From: Odontesthes bonariensis
Lineage: Eukaryota > Chordata > Actinopteri > Atheriniformes > Atherinopsidae
Length of the DNA stretch: 64,000 nt
Assembly: GCF_027942865.1 (NCBI RefSeq)
Contig: NC_134526.1
Location: 22,549,784-22,613,783, forward strand
Direction of reading: 5' to 3'
Of this stretch, positions 38,686 through 64,000 are shown piece after piece. Under the pieces are notes generated by a model that saw nothing but the letters and a program-made list of their open reading frames with translations, had not been told where the DNA came from and made no database searches. Position 1 is the first letter of the stretch; the number at the start of each line of letters is the position of its first letter. Position numbers and translations under genes: made by a program.

Positions 38686-38768
38686 TCCGTCCGGCTAGTT
38701 GGCTGGGGCCACAAAAATAAAGCGTTTTGCTTCTCAAAATAATATGCGTTCAAAAGAGTAAAACATTT

Positions 38769-38940
38769 CAGGGCAGTCTGTGGCGCAGTGGGTACAGCAG
38801 ACGCCCCATGTACAGAGGCTATAGTCCTCGCTGCAGCTGGCCCCGGTTCAAATCCTGCATCGGACAGCCCTTTGCTGCGTGTTATTCCCCCTGTCTCTCT
38901 CCACTGTATACAATAAAGACATAAAAAGCCCCCCCCCAAA
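38769..38940 (+). mobile_element. tRNA-derived SINE
   Basis: The 5' part contains Pol III promoter boxes: A box TGGCGCAGTGG and B box GGTTCAAATCC. It is followed by a unique tail ending in AATAAAGACATAAAAAGCCCC and an A/C-rich end. Imperfect 17-base target duplications flank it (AAAAGAGTAAAACATTT at 38752 and AAAAGAGTAATACATTT at 38941), and the insertion interrupts the MITE copy. A second copy's 3' part is at 45939-46042. The SINE family name is not assigned. Confidence 0.85.
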
Positions 38941-39097
38941 AAAAGAGTAATACATTTGCATCAAAAAATCATTGTCCAGGAAAAAGTCAGACCTCACAAT
39001 CGCTTGGTGCTATTTTCTCTCCCTTCGTATCACTGCGTGCTGCCGCCTGCCGTGAAACAGGCGCGGTTGTTTGCAGGCGGCAGCGTGCCAGCCAACA

Positions 39098-39415
39098 ATC
39101 AAATCAAATCAAATTTATTTGTATAGCACATTTCATGTACAAAACAATTCAAAGTGCTTTTAGATAAAATAAAAGCATTAAAAATACATAAAAGAATATA
39201 AAGAGAAACAAATAAAATAATTTCAATTAATTTAAAAACAAACAACAGTCAAGATAAATTAAAAGATATCGTGCAGATTTCATGCATAGACCTGGATTTA
39301 AAAATGTCTACATTTGGTGACAGTTTAATCTCCTCTGGCAGTTTGTTCCACTTGTTTGCAGCATAACAGCTAAATGCTGCTTCTCCATGTTTAGTCGGGA
39401 CTCTGGACTGGACCA
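39098..39415 (-). mobile_element. L2-like LINE 3' tail
   Basis: On plus it begins AATCAAATCAAATTTATTTG followed by TATAGCACATTTCATGTACA and ends with GCATAACAGCTAAATGCTGC. This closely parallels 11695-12005, the 3' end of the LINE in ap5z1. Only the non-coding tail is present. It is inserted inside the second MITE copy. Confidence 0.75.
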
Positions 39416-39466
39416 ACTAGCCGGACTACTTTCGTCAACACCAAAACGAGGCTGGAACTCGGCTCA

Positions 39467-40885
39467 CTTCATGCAAACTTCATGCAAACTCATCTCTTTG
39501 AACCGATGGAAAACACCAACCTTTTAGCACACAAACACACTGACATTGATCCACCATCTCCTTAAATTTGATCCTTAGAGTTCCTCTAAATTTAGCCTTG
39601 ATGATGAAGAGTTTGCTTTAAATTTCCTTGACAGAGCAGATCCTACTGGCTGTGATATCATTTCCAGCGTCATGTTAAATGGAGCATTTCTTGTTGAGTG
39701 TTTCAGCATTTTCTACAGCATAGCACTGTAATATCGTTCTCTCTTTCTGTGGGAAATGTGTGTGTGTGTGTGTGTGTATGTGTAAGCATCCCTATGTGGT
39801 TACCCTGTAGAAGTAGAAAACAGTTTGGAAGGAAGGGCCTTTCCTCTTTGAGGAGCAGGACCAGCAGGGGCCTGGGGGGACTTCTGGACTTCTTTTCCAC
39901 CCAGCTGTAGCCCACCTATGAGAAGTACAAACAGCTGAGCTGCACCTTTTTGTCACAAAGTCATAGAAAAACGTTCCACTACGCTTTCCTACTCAACCTT
40001 GCGCTCACATAAGCAGCCGTCTGAGTTGTTGGCGGAGTTCTTCACATATTTTGCTCGTGTAAAATGCCTGTTGCTGGGAGATTCCACCAGGGGGCACGCT
40101 AGCAAACTCTGACAATAAAGAACCTCAGGATTAGTTGAGATTGGTTGTAAATCCAGGATGTAAATAATGCACATAATTTAAAGCAGGTATATTCCCCGCC
40201 TAAAGGAGTTAATCTGGTTGAGTTTTGCTGGCAGAAGCCTTGTTTGAATGATGCGTCTCTCTGCTCATACCATGACTGCACAAACAAAGATGCAACACAG
40301 AGGGAAATAGAGGAGGAATCATGACATTTAGGTAAGTGGCAAACCAGTGCAGATATTAATGCAAAGAGCAGTAAAGAGGGAAGTGATTTTCAGGCCTTCA
40401 GCTCATAAAACCACGTCATTACATCAATGTGACAGTTCAAATCTCTGCTGCTCTTCTCAGTCACAACACACTTCAGTTCAGCTGGTATTACCGGCACAGA
40501 TCAGACATGATGTCACAACTAAGGTCATCGGAGGTCTGTTGCACAGCATGGCTCGAAGTGAACTCGTATAACGGCTACAATCGCACAGAGTGTAAGCTCC
40601 CTTTAGCTTCTTACAGAAGCCAGAGCGGGGAACTGCACCTGAAGGCATCCCTGAAGGGTTCAAACTTCTCAAGATCAAGTTCTTTTGGAATGTTATGAGA
40701 AAAAGGAGGAAGCCACAGAAGCTTGACCTTCACAGATACTCCCTTTTTTTCCCCTTTTAAATCTAGAAACATTATCTTTGCAAATAAAACACATTTTATG
40801 TATGTATACAGAATACTTTTTGATCTACTCCATTCACCCTCCACCGGCTAACACACATGCACATTCATGCATGCCTGCACACACA

Positions 40886-40936
<51 letters not shown>

Positions 40937-42335
40937 CACCAACTCAAAGCCCTTCTTCCTCCATGTACCCCACGAAAACCATAGTTTTCTAACTTGGTCA
41001 TCCTTGGACATCGCTTTAGCTCCACATTCAATCCATCCCACGGCTTCACTCCACATACAGAAATACAAAAACCTTTGAACGTCGTGTGGGCGCCAAGAGA
41101 TTCAAAATTCAAACCCCCTCTTTAAATCACAACCCCCATTTCTACTTGAAAACTCATTTGGAATATTACCAGAAAGCGGGTTGTTTTTGTGCCGTGAATG
41201 GACCAGATCCATACATTTTAATGCCTTAGATTTGTCAGTTTACAGTTGTTTGACTCAAATCACTACGTGTGCATTCTACAACATGGGAACCTTGTTTTGT
41301 GGGATTTTGAGTAATGCTTTTTTTTTAATCAATGGCTACAAGGAGGACTTATCTTCCAATGAAAACACTATCTGTAAATTGCCATGATAAAAAGAAAGGA
41401 GCATTGAGTTGAGTCACTTTGACAAACAAGAGGAAAATGATCATATTTAGAATATGGTCAAATGAAATCAAATCAAAAATCAAATAAAAGCTGCTGGTAT
41501 ATGTATACAGTTGAACTATGTTGTGTCTTTAAGTTGTTGTTGCCATATTTCAAAACAACTAGAAATCTAATTAGACTTTTTTCCCCCACGTGTAATCATG
41601 GCTGATCGCTGTTATTTGTTCTTCGTAGTTTAATTAGTCCTGGTTATGTAATGTGCAGAACTTTCATCAGATCTTATAGACTATAACATGCGTTCAGCTT
41701 GCAGCAGAGTTTCATGGCATCGCAGGTCTCCTGCAAAGTCTTCCCTCTCATTTCTGCTTGACTCGCTGAAATCAATGACTCTTCATCTCAACCTGTCTCA
41801 CTCGAGTCCCGGCTTCCCTCCAGAGTTCTATTGGCTGGTAGAGTTGGTAGAACATGTGACATCCACTCAGCAGCCTCCTGGGAAATGACTCTTGATTTGT
41901 CAAGCAGATCTAACGCCACAGAGATAAAAACACAGTCTGTAGGGCTCTATTCGTCTTAATTATTTTTCATTTTTGTTTCATTTTGTCTGGGCGTGTCTTC
42001 GCATCTCCTTGAAGGACTGATCCAAACTTATAGTAGAATAAATCAACACAAGTCTCAGTGTCAGCACCAGCATGATTAGTTGTCAGCCTAAAATGAATGC
42101 AGATCAGCTCCCCCTGAATTGAAGGGTAATTCTCACCGATCTTTGTGTAGCTGTCGGTTTTTGACTATTTTCAAATGATTACCTACAAAGACTGGAGGAG
42201 TTATTTTTGCCAAAAGCCTCCAGCACTGAGTTAGCCTGAATCATCCGGTCCTCCAGAAATCCCAGAGTAAAGAAGAAGAAGAATAGCTAAAGTGTTTACA
42301 ACAAGACGACAACAGATTAAATCAGGTCCGTGCTT
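39467..42335. other. Intergenic sequence, no gene recognised
   Basis: The sequence is AT-rich with a short GT run near 39759-39782 and a (CA)n run at 40878-40933. Remaining exons of the myosin relic would be expected here on the minus strand if the gene were intact, but no conserved myosin block was found. The open frames near 40.8-41.1 kb are by-products of the CA repeat. Confidence 0.5.
40878..40933. repeat. (CA)n microsatellite
   Basis: About 27 CA units, with one CT interruption near the left end. Confidence 0.95.
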
Positions 42336-42339
42336 CCAA

Positions 42340-43091
42340 ACACACACTTGCCCTGGAGTCTGGACAAGCTTTTTTTTAGTGTTTTCAGTCTTGCTCGCAC
42401 CAGATTCTCCACTATCTGAGAAGTACCGGAAACAACGAAGATGTTTATACAAGTGAGACATGAATCTCACATGGTTAGCCTGGTTGGAAGTAAACTAACA
42501 GATGTTGCGTCGTCTGGTCCTCGTGCTCTCTGATGACAGGAGATCAAAAGGGCAGAAAGAGAATAGAAACAGAGAGAGTGTGAGAGAGAAGGGAATAATT
42601 TCTGCTGATTTCCCTGCGAGCAGATCACAGGGCTGCTGATGTTCTCTGTCAGCGCTCTGAACAACACAGACAGCTGCCAGCTCTCCCCTGACGCTCCATA
42701 ATGACTTCAAAGTATTTTGCTACTCCCCGAGCAAGTCATCACACACCGCAGTCATCACACAGCTGCCCTCTGTCCACATGCAACCGTGCAACGACTTTCA
42801 AGCAACTTTTTCTCAATTCCCACCCCTCACTGACGTATGACTTATAATCATTTCTTTGCTCCCTCTGATCTTCAAAGCCCCCTGTATCGTTTTTTTTTTT
42901 CTCCTAATCATTCAGTAGCTCTGTTATCTGCAACCCTGCCATCGCTCTTTCCTCACCCATCATCGTGTCGTTGTAGGCATTGTCAGCGATGGCGAAGAGG
43001 TGCAGGGGAACCTCGCTGCATTTTTCCTCCCTGTACATCTGGGCCACTTTATAGATAGAAAGCCATTTGTATTGACTGACATGGTCCTTGA
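42340..43091 (-). pseudogene. myh16: Relic of a class II myosin heavy chain motor, probably myh16
   Basis: Three minus-strand exons fit the conserved vertebrate muscle-myosin structure. Exon 43091-42957 follows a TTTCTAG acceptor and reads QYKWLSIYKVAQMYREEKCS then EVPLHLFAIADNAYNDTMM, the family's VNPYKWLPVY...PPHIFAIADNAY block. It ends in phase 1 with donor GTGAGG. Exon 42527-42500 is exactly 28 nt (EHEDQTTQHL; family DREDQS-type) with donor GTTAGT. The exon from 42411 reads GESGASKTENTKK, the P-loop exon (family GESGAGKT). All three share one frame. Degeneration shows as the G-to-S change in the P-loop, loss of the PY context and residues in the first exon, and no further exons to the left. 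The assignment to myh16 rests on the head-to-head position with smurf1. The open frame continues upstream to 43332 with only weak resemblance to the myosin N-terminal domain. Confidence 0.7.
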
Positions 43092-43332
43092 CTAGAAATG
43101 GATTGTAATTGGCCATTTTTATACTTAAGTCAAGTCCTGTTTTTGTTGTTACTGTAAGTAAGTCACGTCCTCCCTGCCCCAGAATCTTTTCAAAGGCTTT
43201 GCATTTCACTTTCTTTGATTCGGGGGATGTGTAAGGAATAGGTTTGGCAATAATGGTCAAAACACAATCATTACTGTGTTTTGTAAGAACCTCTTTGCCT
43301 GTGAAATGCCTACGTCCGTACTTGTGCCACAC

Positions 43333-44530
43333 TTTTATAAAGCAATCATGTTTCCTAAGTGGACGAAACTCCCCTTATCACTCAATCTTCCCTGTACCAA
43401 AAGCCCAACTGGAACACTTGATTTGGTTTATTCATAGCACCCAAGCGCTCCTCCTCTGAGGGAACCAGAAACATAAAACACTTAGAAAACAAAGTCACTT
43501 ACCAGCTCACCCACTGGCTTCTACAGATATAGGCTGAGCAATGGCCAATCAATCAGAAATGAGGGTGTTTAACTGGTAAGAAGATAAGTGGCTATCAGCT
43601 CAACAAGATGCTTGTCTCAGATACTCATTGATGTAGGCAGAGTTATGTGTGGGTACAGCTCTAAAAGCAGAGATTATCACGAGGTCTCGTCCCTCTGATG
43701 TGTCTGGCACTGGGGATTTGGGGATCCTTCAGTCCATTTTAGCTGTTCTGTGAACAGCTATCCCTCAGGCTAAATCCTATCTTTTTTTCATCACTCCTCA
43801 TTTCCCCTCTTCCAATTTACTGTGTCCACTATTAAGCAGGTGTCTATTGATCTAAGTGCACCCTATGGAAGTTAGGACGAGTGAGGCAACTTAAACTGAG
43901 ACCACTGATACAGTATGTGAGTGGGTCATTTCAGTTTCATAGAAATCTTATGAAACTGAAATATGTTCTTATACTTTTAGGCACAAATTTGAAAATTGAT
44001 CTCAATGTAAAGTGTCCTTAAAGTCCCCCCTCCATTAAAAAATAGATGCAATACAAGCTAAGAGAAGTTTGTGTGGGGTTAGCGAGCAGGCGTTAGCCGC
44101 TAGCTGCAGCTGGTGCGTGGAGATGTGGACAGATCCAGATTAGCATATTCACAGATCCCAATTTACCTAATGCCAATGTCAACTGCTTCAAAATGTGTCA
44201 TTTTGAGGAACAAAGATGAGGTTTGAGGCGATTAATAACTGCTGGAGTGTTGCTTTAATGCTTATTTGGTGAATAAATCAATACTTATTACTGTTACCAT
44301 CTATTTGTGGACATATCAGGGTAAGCATGTGATTTCCAACCCCCATGTAGAGTGGAAAGATGAGTAGACTGCTGACAGAGCTGACATCTGCAGTCCACAT
44401 GGCCACATATAAATGGGCCAAGTGGATTTGTCCCAAGTCACTTATATGATAAGAAGTAAGAATATTTATGTCCACTGAAAGTTATTGTGGTACTTTCACA
44501 TAAACTTCCCTGTTGCAAACATCAACATCA
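43333..44530. other. Intergenic sequence with a possible TTAA-flanked MITE
   Basis: Mostly AT-rich without genes. A block from about 44018 to 44260 is bounded by TTAA, with loosely inverted ends (TTAAAGTCCCCCCTCC and, in reverse complement, TTAAAGCAACACTCC). It looks like a short non-autonomous element. Confidence 0.4.
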
Positions 44531-44540
44531 GTTCAGTTCA

Positions 44541-45080
44541 GAAAACTTTATTTATCTCAAATGTGCAATTCAGTTTATGTGCAATACAGGCTGCCCAGTT
44601 TTCCTGAAAAGATAGCTAAAAAAATCTGAGTAAACAAAGCAACACTTCAGTGGCAACAGATCAACATCTGTCAATCACAAATGGCCAGTGTGGATGCTGT
44701 AATCCAGAGATGACAACATCAAAAAGTTGAGATACAAACCTTAAGGTTACCGTCGGCAACGAGCAGCCAAACAGCAGACCTACAATATACTTTATGTCTG
44801 ATAGAAATGATGCGAAATATCTGTAGACACACTGAAAAAGTTCAGCTTCTACATCAACTGAAGTATTTTGCTTTTCTCACTTGGCGACTGACTCCGTGTT
44901 TGCTTGGAAGTTAAGTTGAGAGTCGAACACCGTTCCCAGATACTTTGAGGTTATCATCGCCCCGTCCAACAGCGTTTGTGTCATGGAGAAGAGACGTCGA
45001 GGCGGTGTTATCAGAAGACTTTACGAGATGTCTGCTCTTATTTAGTATGCGGTCTCAATCTCAACCTGAATCCTCAGAAC
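44541..45080 (-). mobile_element. LINE 3' fragment
   Basis: On minus near 44970-44890 the frame TSKYLGTVFDSQLNFQANTE matches the segment after the reverse-transcriptase palm in teleost non-LTR elements. The 3' tail (plus TCAGTTCAGAAAACTTTATT) is at 44541. Frames are otherwise broken. Confidence 0.65.
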
Positions 45081-45938
45081 TGAAACAGCTGTTGCACTTG
45101 GCACAGATGCATGTGTGAGGGCCTGTGTGTGTGTCTGGCATCGCTACAGCTGCTTTTTGAGTGTTGACGTAATCAAAAAGAAAGGGAAAAGAAAATCAGA
45201 AAGATGTGGATGCTATTATTTAGGATGACGACGGGATGATGACAAAGTCACCCGTGATTTTAGTGGTATGTGCCAATACATGTGCGAATTCAGAGGTTGA
45301 GTGAGTGTGTTGGGGAGTAGGATATTTGACTCAGACAGCTCAACGGATGAAAAACATTAAGAAAAATTAAATCTGCACGTGTGTGCTTTCATGACTAAGT
45401 GTGTGTGTTCGGGGTCCTGCCTCTGGGAGTGTGTGAGCAGCTTCAGTGCTTACCGTGGATTTACTGTGCCCTGTAAACAGCTTGAAGAGAGAGAGGGTCC
45501 ATTGTTCCCTCTGTTAATACTGCAGTCGTGCGGCTAACTCCCGCGCTGGTAAAGAACCAAATCCCACCAGCCATGATCCCTGATACCCCGCTTTCTCTCA
45601 GTCTTTCACAAAAGTTTCACACATCACATTCCTGATAAACATTTCTTAAAGCACACCAGATAATGAGCGGCATATGTGATTTTCAGGGGTTGTGCCGACC
45701 AGTTCTTCTTCCTCCCACGGTCAGTATCCTGTGGGAGCATCAGTTGTTGTCTGTCTTTTTGGGTTTGCCCTGGGACGGATCTCCAAGCTGTCCAGAGCGG
45801 ACACCACTTCTCATCCAGTGTATGTTGGGACAGATTTTATTCCCCTTGACGTCCTCCACAATATAAAACTGTAAAAGCTAATAAAAGGATACTTGGTTGT
45901 CCTAGATAATGTTATGCATTCCTTCAAACTTGATTTGT

Positions 45939-46042
45939 CGCATCGGACTGCCCTTTGCTGCATGTTGTTCCACCTCTCTCTGCCCCCTGCTTCCTGTTTC
46001 TCTACACTATCCTATCTAATAAAGGCATAAAAAAAACCCAAA
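45939..46042 (+). mobile_element. 5'-truncated SINE copy
   Basis: GCATCGGACTGCCCTTTGCTGC through TCTAATAAAGGCATAAAAAA parallels the 3' half of the SINE at 38769-38940. The tRNA-like head with A and B boxes is missing. Confidence 0.7.
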
Positions 46043-46875
46043 AAAATATTTTTTAAAAAGTGGCTATGACAGTGACTGTATGTATTGCAAGGTAAGCTGG
46101 CAGGGACTGAATCTAAAAGATGAATCCTATTGAGCTGCAGCCTTATACAGGCATTGTCTCATCAACAACTGGAAGGATTGCCTCAAACGTGGAATCAGAC
46201 AACACAGTCCTCCTTTAGGAAGTAAATTGTAATAAAGTGAATCTTGAAACTTCCCAACTTTTCATCTTTTATGACCAAAATATCCACACAATTACATCAA
46301 GAGATATCATCAATGTATTTATAGTTAGTTACAAAGAACTGGCTACATTAAGTCACTGCATGTTTGAGTCTGGTTCCATTATTTCTATCTATTGACTTCA
46401 GTTTGACTTTTGTTTCTTTAGATTACAAGTTATTTATTCATAATTTGTTAAATATTAACTGAAAATATTCAAACTAATCAGAGATGAGATGACTTATGAG
46501 CATGGCATCCTTTGTTTTCTTATGGATGAACAATGAAGCAGTGTAAAGTTTTGCAATGATGATAGCAAGTCACAAAGCTGACATCATAGGCAAACATGGG
46601 GATGACTCAAAAAATACATTCACTCAACATTTCAAAATGATTCTCAAATGATATTAGTCCTCCTTTCAGTCCACGTGGCCAGTGGAAGCACATTATTTAC
46701 TCTATTTTCTTCAGCAATTATTTCTCCGCCTTGATCACCAACATTTAGACGAAACTCACTGCTGGTGAGTTCTTTGCTTCTTGAAGACCATTTACAAAGC
46801 TTTGGACCTTTCTGGTGCATTAAAGTGAGAAATTTGAAAATGTCCTCCCCTGCGTTTAGACAGTGAGCCTTTTTT

Positions 46876-46877
<2 letters not shown>

Positions 46878-46951
<74 letters not shown>
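46878..46951. repeat. (TA)n dinucleotide run
   Basis: About 36 uninterrupted TA units. Self-complementary and able in principle to extrude a cruciform. Confidence 0.95.
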
Positions 46952-46952
<1 letters not shown>

Positions 46953-47389
46953 AAACTTGCATTTATTTTTGCTTAGCTACTAACACTCAAATAAGTCTTA
47001 CAGTATGATAGAAAACTGAATGTAAATTAGATATGGAAAGCAGTGTTGTGGGAAGTGGGGTGTAGGCGACAAAGAAAGGCAATTATGCACAAGAACCTAC
47101 ACAAGTGAAATTTGGATTGTTAAACATCATGTTGGAGAATAGAATTGCCATATAAAATATGCATTCACGTCCTACATGTTTTGTTACTCACAGAAATATG
47201 TATTAATATGTAGTGATGTCGGAAGACATAGGATAAATCTATGTCTATGTAACGTTTTAAATTAACATACTTTGTGTGACTTTCGTTGTTTTGATTTGTA
47301 GAAGATATTAATAAATACATTAGAACCAGTAATATTGAATCGGCTGTCTTATCCCCACCTAAAATTAAAGTAATTGGCAAGAGTATGAT

Positions 47390-47669
47390 TTTCACGGGCA
47401 CGCAAACGCTTTCCGGGGCGAGCACGTAACGTTAAGAACATGACGTCAGTCAGCTACGTGCTTGAGCCTGCCCGAAAATGTTCTCCCGTGTTGTTGGATT
47501 TCGAAGGAGCGCAGGACTTTGCAGTGAAATAATACATTTTTATCGGTGAAGAAAACAAAAACAGTCCGCATGTTTTTCAACTGAGGTCATTCGCAGTACC
47601 ATTTTTTGGTTAAGCTGTGATTTTAAACGACTCCAACGGGAAGTTTACGTGATCCTTTTTCCCGGAGTG
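47390..47669 (+). promoter_or_regulatory. smurf1 promoter / 5' UTR with a CRE
   Basis: Base composition shifts from AT-rich to CpG-containing at about 47395. A perfect palindromic cAMP response element, TGACGTCA, lies at 47441-47448, about 222 bases before the start codon. No TATA box is apparent. Confidence 0.45.
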
Positions 47670-62017
<14,348 letters not shown>

Positions 62018-62496
62018 CGAGTCCAACACCAAATCAAAGAACAGTCCCACTTGCTTGCACTTCCACACGACCGTCTGACATTTGACATTTATTTACACAC
62101 AAAACAGAATATCAACTACACACAGCAGCCGAGCGTCACAAGAAAACACCCAGTCTCTTGCCACCTCTGCAACGCCGAACTGTTGGGGGTTAAAGGAGGA
62201 AGCACAGCAAGAGGAGGGTTTTGGGGGGGGGGGGGGGTATTTTAAAATTTTTCAAAGTTTTGGAGAGCATTTTTATTCTTCAGTTTTAACAAGCTATGAT
62301 GTCATTCTTCAGAATGTCCAACCACAGCAAATTTGACTCCAGTCGCGCTCGAGTCTCTTTGGACAGAATCAGCCAATCACATGCGAGCCTGCGAACAGAG
62401 ACCTCAGATTTGTGAAGAACAAGACAAAGAACGGTCGTCTCTCTCTCTGAGAAGCTGATTGATCGACTAGTACTCATGCTTTATGTTTAACCACTG

Positions 62497-62557
<61 letters not shown>

Positions 62558-64000
62558 TGCATGCGAGAGAGTGAGAATTTGTTGAGTTTCTATGTAAGTT
62601 GGTGTGTGTGAGTGAGGGTGCGAGTGTGTGTGTGTGTCTAGCATGGCACTCAGTTATGCTGTAAAAATGATCAAATGAGCCCGGTCCTCTGTTTGGTAAC
62701 TTTTTGTCTCTTAAATTTGTATCTGCGACCACTCTGATCCACTCTGATATTTTATTATTTATTACTAAGTGATTACTGACCAAGCTGCTATGTGCTCTAC
62801 AACGAGCCCTCACTAATCTCTTAATTCAGCCCTCTTACCAGAGTTGAAGGGTCAATTCTCATGCAATTCAAGTAATCCACAAAGTGGGTTTTATTGAATT
62901 TTGTTACTCTTTTTTTTTTCTATTCTTTTTTTTTTTCTTTAACATTCATATTACTGTGGAGGAATGCTCTTGTCAGTGTATGATGACTGCAGATGTCTTG
63001 GTGTTTTAAGACACTAGGTTACATTTATTGAAGTGAAAGGGACATGACTTCTCCCAGCCATAGTTTTAAAATCGAACTCATCTGGCGCTATGAAGATATC
63101 CGAGGGCATGTTCAGGATTTTTGTTGTTGTTATTATTTTATTTTTTATTTTTATTTAGTTTTAAATCAAAATGAGCCTCAAGGAAGGAAAGGAGTCATTT
63201 TCAGGAGATCTTCATTTGTGACGTAAAATAAAATCACATAAGCCTTTCATACATGTTGCGTTACCCATATTGCTATATTTTTAATTCATGTTTGTCTGCC
63301 CATTTTTTAAATTTTTTTTCCATTTTATTTTATTTATTTTTTTCCCACCATTGCCCGAACGTTTGGTAAAGTAGTCCTCACGCTTCAGACCACCATGAAT
63401 GAGACTATTTTCAGTCATTAAAGCTCCACGGAAGAGAATGAAATCAAACTTCAATGTTGAGCAAGTAACCCGAAGAAGAAAAAAAAAGAAAAAGGTTGGA
63501 TCTGTTGTAGATTGAGGACTGTTCTGCAGTATTATTTCAATCTGCATTTTCTAGGGTCTGAGTTCACTGTGTAATGGATGCAAAAGTATTGTAACTTACA
63601 ATGTACTAAACATTTATGAAAAAATACAGTGTAAATAAGATTATATCTAAAGAGATTAAATTGAAAATACATTCCTTGTGTTATGTGTGTCGTCACTTTC
63701 AGAAGAACAATTTCAATTTCGTTTTGTGTTTAATGGAGTTATTTGCACAATATTTTTAGATACACATTTTTGTTTAGTTTTCATCTTGGAGCTAAAAAAA
63801 AGGTACTGAATCTCACATGCGTTTAATGATAAAATGCTGTAAGTGTAATTAATTTTAGAATATTTATTTATAATTTTCGTATGAGAAATGGTTAGCATTT
63901 TGTCTTGCATCGTACTTTTTAAAGCACATTTTTTTTGAGAATCCGTTTTACCTTTTTTTTTTTTTTTTAAATATGTATTTTAAACATAATTTACCTTCAT
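62018..64000 (+). other. smurf1 3' UTR and downstream sequence
   Basis: The region after the stop is typical of a long 3' UTR. It contains a poly-G tract (62222-62238), a (GT)n run (62499-62556) and many T/A homopolymers. An AATAAA lies at 63227-63232, and the sequence is AT-rich to the window end. The true cleavage site could be here or beyond. No other gene begins in this stretch. Confidence 0.55.
62499..62556. repeat. (GT)n microsatellite in smurf1 3' UTR
   Basis: About 29 uninterrupted GT units, followed by further short GT-rich tracts to 62638. Confidence 0.95.

Larger units (their letters stand above)
38686..39466. mobile_element. Second, partial copy of the mmd2-intron MITE, broken by two insertions
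   Basis: GTCCGGCTAGTTGGCTGGGG at 38690 and the following ~70 bases match the left arm of the MITE at 14967-15600. The match resumes at 38941-39095 after a SINE insertion. A piece of the right arm (ACTAGCCGGACTACTTTCGT to TGGAACTCGGCTCA) closes at 39416-39466 after an LINE-tail insertion. The outer termini with AGGGATAGTTCGCC are absent, so this copy is truncated at both ends. Its centre (39040-39085) has an extra GC-rich hairpin of GCCGCCTGC/GCAGGCGGC not present in the first copy. Confidence 0.75.
45081..47380. other. Intergenic sequence upstream of smurf1
   Basis: AT-rich sequence with a 5'-truncated SINE copy (45939-46042) and a long TA run (46878-46951). No coding region, RNA gene or conserved block was recognised in the rest. 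Confidence 0.5.

Noticed and set aside
38769-38860. tRNA gene
   Set aside because: A and B boxes are present but the sequence is the head of a SINE with target duplications and does not fold into a complete tRNA.
40834-41112. Open frames on both strands around 40.9 kb
   Set aside because: Produced by the (CA)n repeat.
41690-41760. Minus-strand LQETCDAMKL, similar to a myosin motor segment
   Set aside because: Ten residues with no supporting splice sites; could be chance.
43092-43332. Upstream continuation of the myosin-relic open frame as a coding exon
   Set aside because: Lies beyond a good acceptor and resembles the myosin N-terminal domain only weakly; probably intron or heavily decayed exon.

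Overview
The window is nuclear DNA from a ray-finned fish, most likely a percomorph teleost. The evidence is split genes with short introns and canonical GT-AG junctions, dense (CA/GT)n microsatellites, and teleost-type repeats: L2-like and other non-LTR LINE pieces, a tRNA-derived SINE, TTAA-flanked and Harbinger-like MITEs, and a Tc1/mariner remnant. No bacterial, CRISPR or phage features are present. Gene identities come from reading spliced exons against remembered family sequences; no search was run.

Layout. 1-2111 is a young element bounded by about 326-bp inverted repeats with an LTR-like interior. 2200-4170 is a 175-bp satellite array. 6052-13208 (+) is ap5z1 in 17 exons (799 aa, plus one possible 48-nt cassette exon). 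14678-24585 (-) is mmd2 (paqr10) in 7 exons (239 aa), convergent with ap5z1. 30017-35489 (+) is wipi2 in 12 exons (425 aa). 35.5-47.4 kb is gene-poor and holds a nested MITE/SINE/LINE cluster and, at 42.34-43.09 kb (-), three decayed exons of a class II myosin heavy chain, probably myh16. 47670-62017 (+) is smurf1 in 18 exons (730 aa), followed by a long 3' UTR.

The coding frame closes across every exon of the four intact genes, so these models are strong. Functionally, ap5z1 (late-endosomal AP-5 adaptor) and wipi2 (PI3P effector of autophagy) both serve the endolysosomal/autophagic system, mmd2 is a Golgi/endomembrane seven-pass protein of the PAQR family, and smurf1 is a HECT ubiquitin ligase with roles in BMP signalling. 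They are neighbours by ancestral synteny, not an operon. As I recall the human map, AP5Z1-MMD2-WIPI2 lie at 7p22 and SMURF1-MYH16 at 7q22, so this fish block joins two regions that are separate in human.

The best discovery candidate is the myosin relic. It keeps a phase-1 donor, an exactly 28-nt exon and a P-loop exon in one frame, head-to-head with smurf1 as MYH16 is in human, but its P-loop glycine is replaced and the rest of the gene is missing.
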